NCBI GenBank assembly: GCA_018780435.1
Contig: JADMJS010000015.1
Coordinates: 1 to 64,000, forward strand
From: Myxococcales bacterium
GTDB taxonomy: Bacteria; Myxococcota_A; UBA9042; GCA-2863065
Direction of reading: 5' to 3'
DNA: 64,000 bases
Within the stretch, counting starts at the first letter, position 1, and every line of letters starts with the position of its first letter. Under the pieces are notes generated by a model that was given only the letters and a program-made list of their open reading frames with translations, searched no databases and was not told the origin of the DNA. The position numbers and the translations under genes are program-made. Below are positions 16,855 to 25,659 of the stretch, one piece after another.

Positions 16855-17130
16855 GCCGTCGACCTCCGCGCGGTCGTGGTCGGTTGCGAGCCCAGTGAGA
16901 TGGCGTGAGCTCGCCGGGCCACCGAGTGGAGCAGCCCCCCGTCGGCATCTGTACCCACCTCGGCAATCATCGTGGAGGACCGGCACGGCCGACCTTCCGC
17001 TAAATCGACGCAACTCGTAGATCGGGTTTCCATTGCCCATCGCTAGTTCAAGACAAGCCCTGGGAAGCAGCCAAAGAGACGAAGAACCTGTTGCCGAAGG
17101 TGGTCCCGAGCGAGGAGTGACCGCCCGAGG

Positions 17131-19266
17131 TCAGAGTTCCAGTAACTCACCCGAACTGCGACCGGCGCCCCCCGCGACGGCGCAAGCCCCTGTGAGGTCG
17201 AGCAAGAACCCCTCGATCATCTCGCGCTCGGCGAAGGCCGGCAGCGCCCGTTGGAACTTGCTCAGGCGGTATGGCGGGAGGCGTCCTCGGACGACGTCCC
17301 AGAAAGCGGTGTCGGTCCAGAGCTGGTCGTCCTGAAGACGCTTGAGGAGCTCGGCGACGCTTCGGTCGTCGATGGACGGAGCTTCCATTCGGAGTGAGAG
17401 GTTGTCGGCGACCACCTTCCAGTCGGTGAGGGCGTCGATCGCTGCCTTCAGCGTCGCGTTGATCTTCCCACCGGCGAAGGTCCACCAGTAGGCGAGGCCT
17501 GGGGTCGTGCTCACGTGGGGTTCGGGGCGCCGGAGGAAGTCGCCAAGCTCGGCTCGTTTCGACGTGATGACCTCGGCTGCGGCGGGCGTGAGGTACGGGA
17601 GGTCTCGGTCGTCAGTGACGATGGCCCTCATCTCGCGGCAGATCTCGAAGCCCAAGAACTGCGGGAGGTAGCCGCCCCAAGACGGTTTCCGCCCGCTGGG
17701 AGCGCTCGCGACGACGACTCGACGCTCCTTGTAGTCGATGGACTCGACGAGCCACGGCTGTCCCGCGAGCAGGAAGCAGCTTGCGTCCTCGACGAGCCGG
17801 TCGACGAAGGGCTGGTCGAGCGAGCCCAGTGCTCGGCCCTGGTTCGAGACGACGTTGAACAAGACCGGGCTGCTGAAGACGGCGTAGAGCTCCATGAAGT
17901 TCTTTCTGCCGTAGACGCGCTCGGCTTGCTCGCCCAGCGACGCCAGGCCATCTGCGCGGAACAGGAATCCGGTCGAGACGAGGTGCTCTATCAGCGCCTC
18001 GTACTCCCGGAGCTCGATCCCCGAGAAGTCAGGGACTCGCGAGAGCACGGCCCACGCATCGGCCGGACGAAAGGCGCCGTTGGCCAGCGCCATGGCGAAG
18101 AGCTGGTGTACGAGAACCGGCCACACTCGGGTCGGCGTCGGCACTGACTCGACCCAGCCCTTCCGGGCCAGCTCGACCAACGCCGCCGCCTGGAGCACGG
18201 CCTCCTCGGCCTCGCACAGGAACATCGTGTTGGCGGTCTGCCCCGGCCGCCTGCCGGTGCGGCCCATGCGCTGGAGAAACGAGCTCACCGTCGACGGCGC
18301 GTCGGCTTGCAAGACACGGTCAAGATCGCCGACGTCGATCCCCAGCTCGAGCGTCGACGTACACAAAATGCAGGCGTTGGTGCCGTGATGGAACTGGGCT
18401 TCGGCGCGGCGTCGCTCCTCCGCGGAGACGGAGCTGTGGTGCACGTAGACATCGGTGCCGTACCCGGTCATCCGCTCGGCCACGGCTTCGGTGAGCGCTC
18501 GGCTCTGGCAGAAGAACAGGCTCTTCTTGCCCCGCCCGAGGCGCGCCGCCACGCCCGCCAGCTCGGGCATCGACGGTCGGAACTCGATGAGCACTTCACG
18601 CCGAGCCGCTGCCTTTGGCGCCACGATGACCCTGCGAGCGCGGCTGGACGAACCCGAGAGCCACGCCAAGATCGCCTCAGGGTTTCCCACCGTCGCGCTC
18701 AGGCCAATCCGCTGCACGTCGTGCTGCGACAGCGCCGCGATGCGCTCGACCACCGAGAGCAGGTGGGCACCACGATCGGTGCCAGCGACGGCATGGACCT
18801 CGTCGACGATGACCACGCGCAAGTCCCGAAAGAGTGACGACACGGGCACCCGCGGCGACGCCAGCATCACCTCGAGGGACTCCGGCGTCGTCATGAGCAG
18901 TTCGGTGGGCTCACGCAGGAACGCCGCCTTCTCGGCGACCGTCGCGTCCCCGTGCCAGACGAAGCGGCGCAGGCCCACCATCTCGGTGTACATCCCGAGG
19001 CGCTCGGCCTGGTTGTTCAGGAGCGCCTTGATCGGCGCGACGTAGAGGATCCCGACGCCCTCGCCAGGGTCGTCGATTAGGGCAGAGAGCGCCGGGAAGA
19101 GCGCGGCTTCCGTCTTGCCGCCTGCTGTGGGGGCCAACACGACGACGTTGTCGCCGTCGAGGATCGCCTCACCGGCTTGCTCCTGCACCGGTCGCAACGA
19201 GGTCCAGCCGAGCCGCGAGACGATGGCGTCTCTCAGCGCCGACGCGAGGCGGTCAAACGTGCTCAC
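17131..19266 (-). CDS. brxHI: BREX type 6 Lhr-like DEAD/DEAH helicase BrxHI
   Basis: A 711-aa superfamily 2 helicase. Motifs: LRPVQEQAG (Q-like), Walker A PTAGGKTEA, DEVH box VIVDEVHAVAG, motif III GLSATVGN, and motif VI QRMGRTGRR, followed by an Lhr-type C-terminal winged-helix region. The start is set at GTG 19266 (STFDRLASALRD), one base after the ptuB stop; the frame is open into ptuB. It is the last gene of the BREX operon and is canonical for type 2 and type 6 systems. In this operon it is separated from brxD by the two Septu genes. Confidence 0.88.
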   Translation of the reverse strand: MSTFDRLASALRDAIVSRLGWTSLRPVQEQAGEAILDGDNVVVLAPTAGGKTEAALFPALSALIDDPGEGVGILYVAPIKALLNNQAERLGMYTEMVGLRRFVWHGDATVAEKAAFLREPTELLMTTPESLEVMLASPRVPVSSLFRDLRVVIVDEVHAVAGTDRGAHLLSVVERIAALSQHDVQRIGLSATVGNPEAILAWLSGSSSRARRVIVAPKAAARREVLIEFRPSMPELAGVAARLGRGKKSLFFCQSRALTEAVAERMTGYGTDVYVHHSSVSAEERRRAEAQFHHGTNACILCTSTLELGIDVGDLDRVLQADAPSTVSSFLQRMGRTGRRPGQTANTMFLCEAEEAVLQAAALVELARKGWVESVPTPTRVWPVLVHQLFAMALANGAFRPADAWAVLSRVPDFSGIELREYEALIEHLVSTGFLFRADGLASLGEQAERVYGRKNFMELYAVFSSPVLFNVVSNQGRALGSLDQPFVDRLVEDASCFLLAGQPWLVESIDYKERRVVVASAPSGRKPSWGGYLPQFLGFEICREMRAIVTDDRDLPYLTPAAAEVITSKRAELGDFLRRPEPHVSTTPGLAYWWTFAGGKINATLKAAIDALTDWKVVADNLSLRMEAPSIDDRSVAELLKRLQDDQLWTDTAFWDVVRGRLPPYRLSKFQRALPAFAEREMIEGFLLDLTGACAVAGGAGRSSGELLEL

Positions 19267-19267
19267 G

Positions 19268-20014
19268 TCAAGGATCGCTTCTCGGATCGACGATCGCGTC
19301 GAACATTGGACCGAGGTGCGGGTATTGGGTTCGAACTTTGGTGATGATGGGCTGCCAATCGGGGTCACGAAGGATTTGGCGGCGGACGCTCATCCATTGT
19401 TGCTTGGGATCGACCTCCGATTCGAGCCACGCCAGCGCGTCTGAGGGCCTCGGCGTCGGTTCCAGAACTTCAGTGAGGAGCCACTTGAAGTTGCGAGCCG
19501 CTTGGAGTCGAAGTGTCGCCAACGACTGCGCCCGAAGTTGGGGCAAGAACGCCAGCGTCTCGGCCAGACGACGGTCGGGAGGCAGGATCGGCTGGCCCGA
19601 GTCGACGAGATCCCAGGTGATGAAGTCGGCCGGCTCGTCGTTACAGGGGTCGAGCAGAAGCGGCACATTGTCGTCCACCGGAAAGCGATTCGACTTGTCC
19701 GTGTTGCAGTTCTTGCAGGCGAAGAGGAAGTTGTCCCATTGGAACATCTGCTTTGGATACAGCGACTTCGGGTAGTAGTGCTCGACGTCGCGAGCTACCG
19801 TGATCTCGCAGTAAGCACACTTCCCGAAGAAGACCTTCTCTAACTTCTCAGCGACCTCCTTCTTGGCGTCGGTACCGCCGAAAGCCTTCCAGGCCCCGCC
19901 GATAGCAGCTGAGCCCTCGACATAGGAGTTGGCCTTCGTTTGCCGCCTCTTCAGTAGCGTCGACGTCCGTGCAGACAGGGTTTCGCCCTCGGCGGGCCGA
20001 CTCACCGGCATCAT
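19268..20014 (-). CDS. ptuB: Septu-like HNH endonuclease PtuB
   Basis: A 248-aa protein with an HNH-type zinc-finger nuclease core: CAYCE (residues ~71-75), DVEHYYPKSLYPKQ with the metal-ligand His, CKNCN and K..RFP, then the LLLDPC.DEPADFITW segment common in PtuB/TIGR02646-type nucleases. In Septu the HNH subunit binds the SMC-like ATPase PtuA and cuts DNA on infection. Its ATG overlaps the ptuA stop by four bases and it ends one base before brxHI, so it is embedded in the BREX transcript. No reverse transcriptase was seen nearby, which argues against a retron-type PtuAB. Confidence 0.82.
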   Translation of the reverse strand: MMPVSRPAEGETLSARTSTLLKRRQTKANSYVEGSAAIGGAWKAFGGTDAKKEVAEKLEKVFFGKCAYCEITVARDVEHYYPKSLYPKQMFQWDNFLFACKNCNTDKSNRFPVDDNVPLLLDPCNDEPADFITWDLVDSGQPILPPDRRLAETLAFLPQLRAQSLATLRLQAARNFKWLLTEVLEPTPRPSDALAWLESEVDPKQQWMSVRRQILRDPDWQPIITKVRTQYPHLGPMFDAIVDPRSDP

Positions 20015-21384
20015 GGGTGATTCCGGTGGTAGGCGAGGCGCTCGTCGATGAGGGCCTGCATCTGTCGCTCTCGATCCCGGTCGACGAGGGTATCACCCGG
20101 AGCGGTGAGACGGTCCCGGAGAACTTCGTCGAGTTCTGCCAGCCGGCTCGATTGCTCTGAACCACGTTCGGCGACTCCCAACAACCGGCTCCGCTCGTCC
20201 AAGAGGGACTCTGTCTCTGGATCACGCGTCGACGTCAGATTGAAGAGTGGGCTGAGCAATACCTGATCGGCCCGCCAGCCGCGCACCGACACGTCGGCAG
20301 GTTCGACCACGACGTCGCCCTCTTCGTTCCCGCGAACCACGAAGAGACCGCGATCCCGGGCAGCCTGAGCGACGAAAGGGCTATGGGTGCTGACGATGAA
20401 CTGCACGAACGGGAACACTTCGGTGAGCCGGAAGCCGATATCGCGTTGCCACGATGGGTGCAGGTGAGCGTCGGCTTCATCGATGAGCACCACCCCCTTG
20501 AAGTCGGCCAGGATCCAGTCTCCGTTGAGGTTGTAAATCGCAGCCTCGCCCACGGTCTCGAAGACATGTCTCAGGAGATCGATGACCAGCGCGAGAAAAC
20601 TCCGGAAGCCGTCGCTCAGTTGGCCCAGTGCCACTTCGGCGCCATTCCGTGCTCGAAAGGTCACGCCGAGGCTGCTCATGCCGCCGATGTGGACTCCCGT
20701 CGGCAACAACTTGTCGATGACTAGCTTGGCTACGTCCCGCTTGCGTCCTGCAACTTCCCTCGCGTCAGCGGGCAGCGCAGAGTCGACCGCCTCGCTGTGG
20801 AGTTGGGTGAGCCACTTCTCGCAGTTCGTAAGAGCCGCGCTCTCCCTGAAGAGCGTGAGGTGCCGCGCCTCTCGCCCGCCGGCGTACAAAATACTCGCGT
20901 TCTCCTCACCGCCACCGCCGCTGAGGCGCCGAAAAGGCCCATAGCCGGCCGAGAACCAGCCGGCGCGCCCTGAGTAAGGCCCAGCGTTCAAGGACTTGGA
21001 CAGCTTCGTGTCCACGGCCACTTGGGGCTGGACCAACTCGAGCCCGTTCGGCTTGACTGGCTTCTCACCACTCACGAAGAGCCGCGTCTCGTACGGCTTC
21101 TTGCGCGGCTTTCCGAGACTCACATTGTCCGAGTCGCCGGTGGTTTGAAGCTCCGCTTCAATGGTCCCATAGTCAGCGCCACGCCGCACCCACGTCGCGG
21201 GAAGCTGGAGAAGCCGACCTCCACTCACCGGTCCCAACATGGCCAGCGCCATCGCCTGAAGCAACGTCGTCTTGCCCGTCCCATTGACGCCGAGTAGGAC
21301 GTTCCAGCCGCCCTCCGGCACGAAGTCCACCGTCGTGTTTTCGAAGCACTTGATGTTCTGAAGCGTCAGCCTCTTCAAGTACAT
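20011..21384 (-). CDS. ptuA: Septu-like SMC/ABC-type ATPase PtuA
   Basis: A 457-aa ATPase of the OLD/SMC-like ABC class. Motifs in order: RLTLQNIKCFE at the N-terminus, Walker A GVNGTGKTT (~32-40), a signature-like LSDGFRSF, Walker B VVLIDEADAHLHPSWQ, and the H-loop STHSPF. With the overlapping HNH gene this makes a two-gene Septu (PtuA-PtuB) layout, in which the ATPase controls the nuclease. There is no TOPRIM domain, which separates it from OLD-family proteins. The ATG lies five bases after the brxD stop codon region (brxD ends at 21389), so it is part of the BREX operon. Confidence 0.82.
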   Translation of the reverse strand: MYLKRLTLQNIKCFENTTVDFVPEGGWNVLLGVNGTGKTTLLQAMALAMLGPVSGGRLLQLPATWVRRGADYGTIEAELQTTGDSDNVSLGKPRKKPYETRLFVSGEKPVKPNGLELVQPQVAVDTKLSKSLNAGPYSGRAGWFSAGYGPFRRLSGGGGEENASILYAGGREARHLTLFRESAALTNCEKWLTQLHSEAVDSALPADAREVAGRKRDVAKLVIDKLLPTGVHIGGMSSLGVTFRARNGAEVALGQLSDGFRSFLALVIDLLRHVFETVGEAAIYNLNGDWILADFKGVVLIDEADAHLHPSWQRDIGFRLTEVFPFVQFIVSTHSPFVAQAARDRGLFVVRGNEEGDVVVEPADVSVRGWRADQVLLSPLFNLTSTRDPETESLLDERSRLLGVAERGSEQSSRLAELDEVLRDRLTAPGDTLVDRDRERQMQALIDERLAYHRNHP

Positions 21385-21388
21385 AGCG

Positions 21389-22714
21389 CTACCACTCCAC
21401 GTTCGCAGGCTGATACCCCGCGTCGTCGCCGGGCTCGGGATCGTAAGGCGGGCGGCGGTCTCGCGCGCGCTCTTCGGCGTCGTTCAGGTCTTTGGGCTCG
21501 AAGCCGTGGCTGGTCATGGGGTCGAAGGTGGGTTCGTCGTTCGTCAGGTTCAAGACGGCGACGAACTCGCGCAGGAACTGGCGCGGGACCTTGCCGACGT
21601 CTCCGCCGAGGCCGGCCGTGACCTTGCTCACCAGTTGGTCGATGAAGTCGGTCGTCAGGCGGGACTCGAAGTAGGCGCGGTCCTTGGCGGGGAAGAGCTC
21701 TCGCAGCTTGAGGGCTACTTCACGGAGTCTGGACGCGTCGAAGGGGCGGAGCTCGAGCTGGGGTTGTTTCAGGGTGGCGAAGGTGCCGACCTTCAGGAAC
21801 TGGATTCGCTCGTGCAGGGGCTGGAGGCCGGCGACGCCTCGGCGCGTGTCGAAGAGCTCGGGCGTGCCGGTGAAGAGCCAGAGGAGGCCGTGGTAGCGGT
21901 CGGCCGCGTCACAGATCTGCCGGATTCCGTTCAGGGATTTGCCGCGGACGTCCTGGCGCATTCGGAGGATGGTCTCGACTTCGTCGATGACGATGACGAG
22001 GCCCTTGTAGCCAGCGGCCTTCACGATCTCGAGCACGCCGTGGAGGTAGTCGAGGGCGTCGCGGCTCCCGATGTCGCCCTTGAGGTCGGCCAGTCGTTTT
22101 GCCGCGGCGGCGACGTTGCTGCTGCCGCTCAGCCACGAGATGAGCGCGCCCGCGTCCGAGAGCTGGCCCTTCTGTTTCAGCGCGAAGATGGTGCGGAGTG
22201 CCCGCACGAAGTCCTCTGGCGCGGCGCCTCGCGTCGCGGACGCGATCTCGTCGCCCATCCGCGCGGCCACCTTGTCGTCGAAGTCCGGCGCGTCGGGATC
22301 GGCGCCGCCCGCGATGACCTTGTCTTCGACCTTCGCGAACCAGCGGTCCAAGATGTCGCCGAGCGCGCCCCGCGGACAGGAGGCCGTCGACAACTCGCCG
22401 ACGACCTTCCGGTAGACGTCATCGAACTTGTGGAAGTGGAGGTCGTTGTCCGACACGACCACGAAGCTGGTCGCGAATCCACGCGCCTGGGCGTCCTGGA
22501 TGGCGAGCCTCGCGTTGAAGGTCTTGCCGCAGCCGTAGCCGCCGCGCAGGAACTTCACGAGCCCTTCCTCGGCCTCGGCCAGCTCCAGCAGACGCGCGAT
22601 CTCCCCGCGCTCTCGCTCGATCCCGACCGCGATGGCGTCGAGGCCCCGCTCGGGCACGAGGCCCGACGACAGTCGCTCGAAGAGGTGTCTCGCGTCCCGT
22701 TCGCTCACTCCCAT
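21389..22714 (-). CDS. brxD: BREX system P-loop ATPase BrxD
   Basis: A 441-aa ATPase of the BrxD (DUF2791) family found in type 2 and type 6 BREX. Walker A is RGGYGCGKTFNARL near residue 60, Walker B GLVIVIDEVETILR near 245, and a sensor region LLWLFTGTPELFD follows. Start at ATG 22714, overlapping the pglZ stop; a GTG at 22717 would add one residue. Its role within BREX is not defined biochemically; it probably acts as a AAA+-like ATPase. It is followed after only four bases by ptuA instead of directly by brxHI. Confidence 0.9.
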   Translation of the reverse strand: MGVSERDARHLFERLSSGLVPERGLDAIAVGIERERGEIARLLELAEAEEGLVKFLRGGYGCGKTFNARLAIQDAQARGFATSFVVVSDNDLHFHKFDDVYRKVVGELSTASCPRGALGDILDRWFAKVEDKVIAGGADPDAPDFDDKVAARMGDEIASATRGAAPEDFVRALRTIFALKQKGQLSDAGALISWLSGSSNVAAAAKRLADLKGDIGSRDALDYLHGVLEIVKAAGYKGLVIVIDEVETILRMRQDVRGKSLNGIRQICDAADRYHGLLWLFTGTPELFDTRRGVAGLQPLHERIQFLKVGTFATLKQPQLELRPFDASRLREVALKLRELFPAKDRAYFESRLTTDFIDQLVSKVTAGLGGDVGKVPRQFLREFVAVLNLTNDEPTFDPMTSHGFEPKDLNDAEERARDRRPPYDPEPGDDAGYQPANVEW

Positions 22715-25659
22715 CACACCCTCTCGTCCTCGCTCCGCTCGTCACGCTCTCGGACGTAGCGCTTCCCACTCTCGCCGGGCTCGACCCTCACCCGGAAGGG
22801 GACGACCTTGATCAGGTCCTCGAGCCGCAGCGCGAATTGTCGCACGAGACGCGGGCTCGCGCAGAAGTCGTTGAGCTCCACCTCCGTGATCGAGCCGTGC
22901 TCCGCCAGGTGAAGCATCACGCGCCGGTGGAACAGGTCCTCGATGGCGCTCTGCCATAGGTGCGGCGAGACCTCGCCCGCCGCTCCGGCGACGGCCTTCG
23001 CCGAGACCGACTTCACCGAACGGGCCTCGGACGTCGGCGCTCGCCCACTGACCGAGAAGAACCCGGCGACCGGCGCCACCGGGCCCGGTCCGACGACCTC
23101 CAGAGCCACCATCTCCTCTCGCGGCCCCTCGAGGCCGAAGAAGACCTCGGTCCAGCCCTCACCGACCCGCACCGCCAGCCGTCCCCCCTTGACCACACCG
23201 CCGCCCGTGGCGTCCTTCAGCGTGACGTAGACGTCCGGCCGTCCCGTCGCCACGAGCTCGACATCGACGACGCTCTCCGACGCGAACTCCAGCGCCGACA
23301 GGTCGCCCGCATCGGGCAGGACTCGGACACGCACCCGGCGCAGCCCGAGCACGTCCGCCTCCGGCAGGACCTCGGTGCGATACTTCGCGAGGCTCCCACC
23401 GACGGGGCGATCCCGCGTGACCGTGAGCACCGGGATGACCCGCTCGGCCGGGCTGTTCCCACCGTGGACGAAGCTCGCCGTCGCGCCCCCCGTCGCGAAG
23501 ACCGCCGTATCTTGCCGGAAGAGCAGATAACCCGGGCCGGGCCCGGGGTCGTAGCCCAGCGCCGTGAGCGACACGGCGACCATGCCGCTCTCCGCCCGCG
23601 GATCGGCCGCAACCACGTGTCGCCGCTGTGGATCCGTGCTCTTGCCGTACTTCACCACGCGCGTGGTCTCGTCCTGGAGCAAGAAGCCGTGGTCCGCCGT
23701 CAGGATGACCTGCCTGACGCCGAGGGACTGCAAGTGTCCGACGGCCGCCCGAAGCTGGCCGAGCAGCGAGTCGAAGGCGCGCAGCCCCAGCCCGGACTCG
23801 CCCGCCTGATCGAGCTCCTCACTGGTCACGAGGACCAGACGCGAGCTGATGCGCCCCATCTCGAAGGTCGGGCGGTCAAGCTCCATGAGCTCAGAAAGGC
23901 GCCACTTCGGTACGAGCTGCCCGACCCGGTTCCGGATGGCCCTCGCCCGGTCCACCGGCGCCTTGACCGCGAACTCGCCCGCACGAAAGCCCTCGATCTC
24001 ACCGTCGCTGCTGCGCGCCACGGCCAACTGCCCACTGGCGGTCACGAGCGGCGCGAGCGCGTTCATACCGACCGCGGTGATCGTCGGCAGCTCGGCGAGG
24101 CGCGCCCGCAGGTCTACCTGCGTGCCCGGGACATCGAGCTGTCTCGCCAGCGCGACCGCCATCTCGTATCGGAGCGCGTCGACCAGCACGAACGCGACGA
24201 TGTCGTCCTTACGAGCGTCGAGGGCCGCCGTGACTACCTGATCGAAGAGTGTACGTTGACGCAACCGCTCCGACGGGAGGAAGCCCTGATCGCGGCACAG
24301 GTCCGAGAAGCGCTCCGAGAGCCGATCCGCCCAGCCGCGGTAGGCGCGGCGCAGCTCGGCACGCAGCTCTCGAAGCTGTCCAAAGTATTGAACTCTCGGC
24401 TCGAGGAGCGCCGTGGCCCGCTGCTCGAAGAGGCGGTGCGCCTCATCGACCGCCGCGCCGTGCTGGCAATACGCGTCCGTCGCCTGATCGAGGTCGATGG
24501 CGCCACTCAGCGGATCGGGTGCCGCCGCCAGCGCCGCCCCGAGCCGCGCCGCGTCGCCGAGGAGCTGCCAGGCCCAGCGGCGGGTCTGGTCGAGACTCAG
24601 CCAGATGGAGCCGCTGTGTTCACGTGTCCGGGCCCAGTGGAGGACCGGCGACCAATCCGGCGACGGCTCCGTTGCTGCCGCCCGGGCCGCCTGCAACGCC
24701 GCCTCGAGGACCCGCGACTCCTCGAAGCGGAAGGTGTCGATGCGGCCGAGGTCTTCGGGCCGAATGCTGCTGACCTCGTCGGGGAGGTCGGCTTCGACGA
24801 GGTCGGCGAGGCTGATGTAGCGCCGCGGATGCCGCGTTCGTAGGTGCTCGCAAAGCTGCTTGCAGCGCTCGATGAGAGGCGTCGGGAGCGACCCGAGGCG
24901 CAGAAGCTCTTCGGATGCGGGCGGGCGCTTCAGGTCCGAGACGTACTCCACACACAAGATCCAGCTCGCGAGCGCGTGGCCCAGGCCGGTGTGGCCACGA
25001 TCACTCGTAACCGCCTTCACCCACTCGGGATCCATGCCCACCTGCCGGTGCCAGAACTCCCGGACCACCCGCTCGTCCAAGACCGGATCGCCGCGCTCCG
25101 TGCTGCGACCCTCGAGGTTCACGCCGTCGACCAGTGCGTCGAGGGCCCAGAGCGGGCCCGCTTGGTCGAGGAACGCGGCCGCATCGCCTCGCTCTCCCGA
25201 GAGCTGTAGCTTCAGCCACTCATCGGCGCCGCTCACCGACAAGCCGGGGCGGTCCAAGAACTCGCGAAGCGCTGGCGGCGCGACTCGACCGGCGGCGGCC
25301 AACGTCACCAGCCCATCCAAGGTGACGGGCGCCACGTAGGCGGTCTTGCAGTACTCGAGCAACGGGGTGGCGCGGACCGAGTCGGAGTTGTGCCTCGGGA
25401 GGTGGAGGAGCACGGCCATGCGGCTCGACTCGGCCGCTTCGAGCGCGAACAACACCTCGAGGAAGCTGCCACGGAACGGGACCACGGCGTACGGCAACGC
25501 GCCGGCCCCCCGCTGCGCGAGGGCGTCGACCCACGGCGAGAAGACGCCGCCGGCGTCGTACCACACGACGGATCCGTGCTGACGCAGGAGCGAGGTGACC
25601 TCGGACTCGATGACCTCGCTGACGGGGCCACGCGGCACCGCTTCGTCTCGTTCAGTCAT
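22714..25659 (-). CDS. pglZ: BREX alkaline-phosphatase-superfamily protein PglZ
   Basis: A 981-aa PglZ. The start at ATG 25659 overlaps the pglX end by eight bases. The N-terminal third is helical with conserved VVWYDAGGVFSPW at ~30. The central PglZ domain carries FVLVDALRYEMAVAL (metal-binding Asp) and ILTADHGFLLQDE (conserved DHG), hallmarks of alkaline-phosphatase-fold metalloenzymes. The C-terminal ~250 residues are beta-rich. PglZ is the signature component of all BREX systems and is needed for both methylation and phage exclusion in studied cases. Length agrees with long PglZ variants. Confidence 0.95.
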   Translation of the reverse strand: MTERDEAVPRGPVSEVIESEVTSLLRQHGSVVWYDAGGVFSPWVDALAQRGAGALPYAVVPFRGSFLEVLFALEAAESSRMAVLLHLPRHNSDSVRATPLLEYCKTAYVAPVTLDGLVTLAAAGRVAPPALREFLDRPGLSVSGADEWLKLQLSGERGDAAAFLDQAGPLWALDALVDGVNLEGRSTERGDPVLDERVVREFWHRQVGMDPEWVKAVTSDRGHTGLGHALASWILCVEYVSDLKRPPASEELLRLGSLPTPLIERCKQLCEHLRTRHPRRYISLADLVEADLPDEVSSIRPEDLGRIDTFRFEESRVLEAALQAARAAATEPSPDWSPVLHWARTREHSGSIWLSLDQTRRWAWQLLGDAARLGAALAAAPDPLSGAIDLDQATDAYCQHGAAVDEAHRLFEQRATALLEPRVQYFGQLRELRAELRRAYRGWADRLSERFSDLCRDQGFLPSERLRQRTLFDQVVTAALDARKDDIVAFVLVDALRYEMAVALARQLDVPGTQVDLRARLAELPTITAVGMNALAPLVTASGQLAVARSSDGEIEGFRAGEFAVKAPVDRARAIRNRVGQLVPKWRLSELMELDRPTFEMGRISSRLVLVTSEELDQAGESGLGLRAFDSLLGQLRAAVGHLQSLGVRQVILTADHGFLLQDETTRVVKYGKSTDPQRRHVVAADPRAESGMVAVSLTALGYDPGPGPGYLLFRQDTAVFATGGATASFVHGGNSPAERVIPVLTVTRDRPVGGSLAKYRTEVLPEADVLGLRRVRVRVLPDAGDLSALEFASESVVDVELVATGRPDVYVTLKDATGGGVVKGGRLAVRVGEGWTEVFFGLEGPREEMVALEVVGPGPVAPVAGFFSVSGRAPTSEARSVKSVSAKAVAGAAGEVSPHLWQSAIEDLFHRRVMLHLAEHGSITEVELNDFCASPRLVRQFALRLEDLIKVVPFRVRVEPGESGKRYVRERDERSEDERV

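Noticed and set aside
16570-17040. Minus-strand ORF in the gap between the HATPase remnant and brxHI
   Set aside because: Only short natural-looking patches in two different frames; mostly antisense to the HATPase/DUF4325 gene, so too weak to call.
19268-21384. Reading ptuA-ptuB as part of a retron
   Set aside because: No reverse transcriptase gene or msr/msd-like structured RNA was seen beside the pair.
20011-21384. OLD-family nuclease or Gabija GajA
   Set aside because: There is no TOPRIM domain after the ATPase, and the partner is an HNH nuclease, not a UvrD-like helicase.
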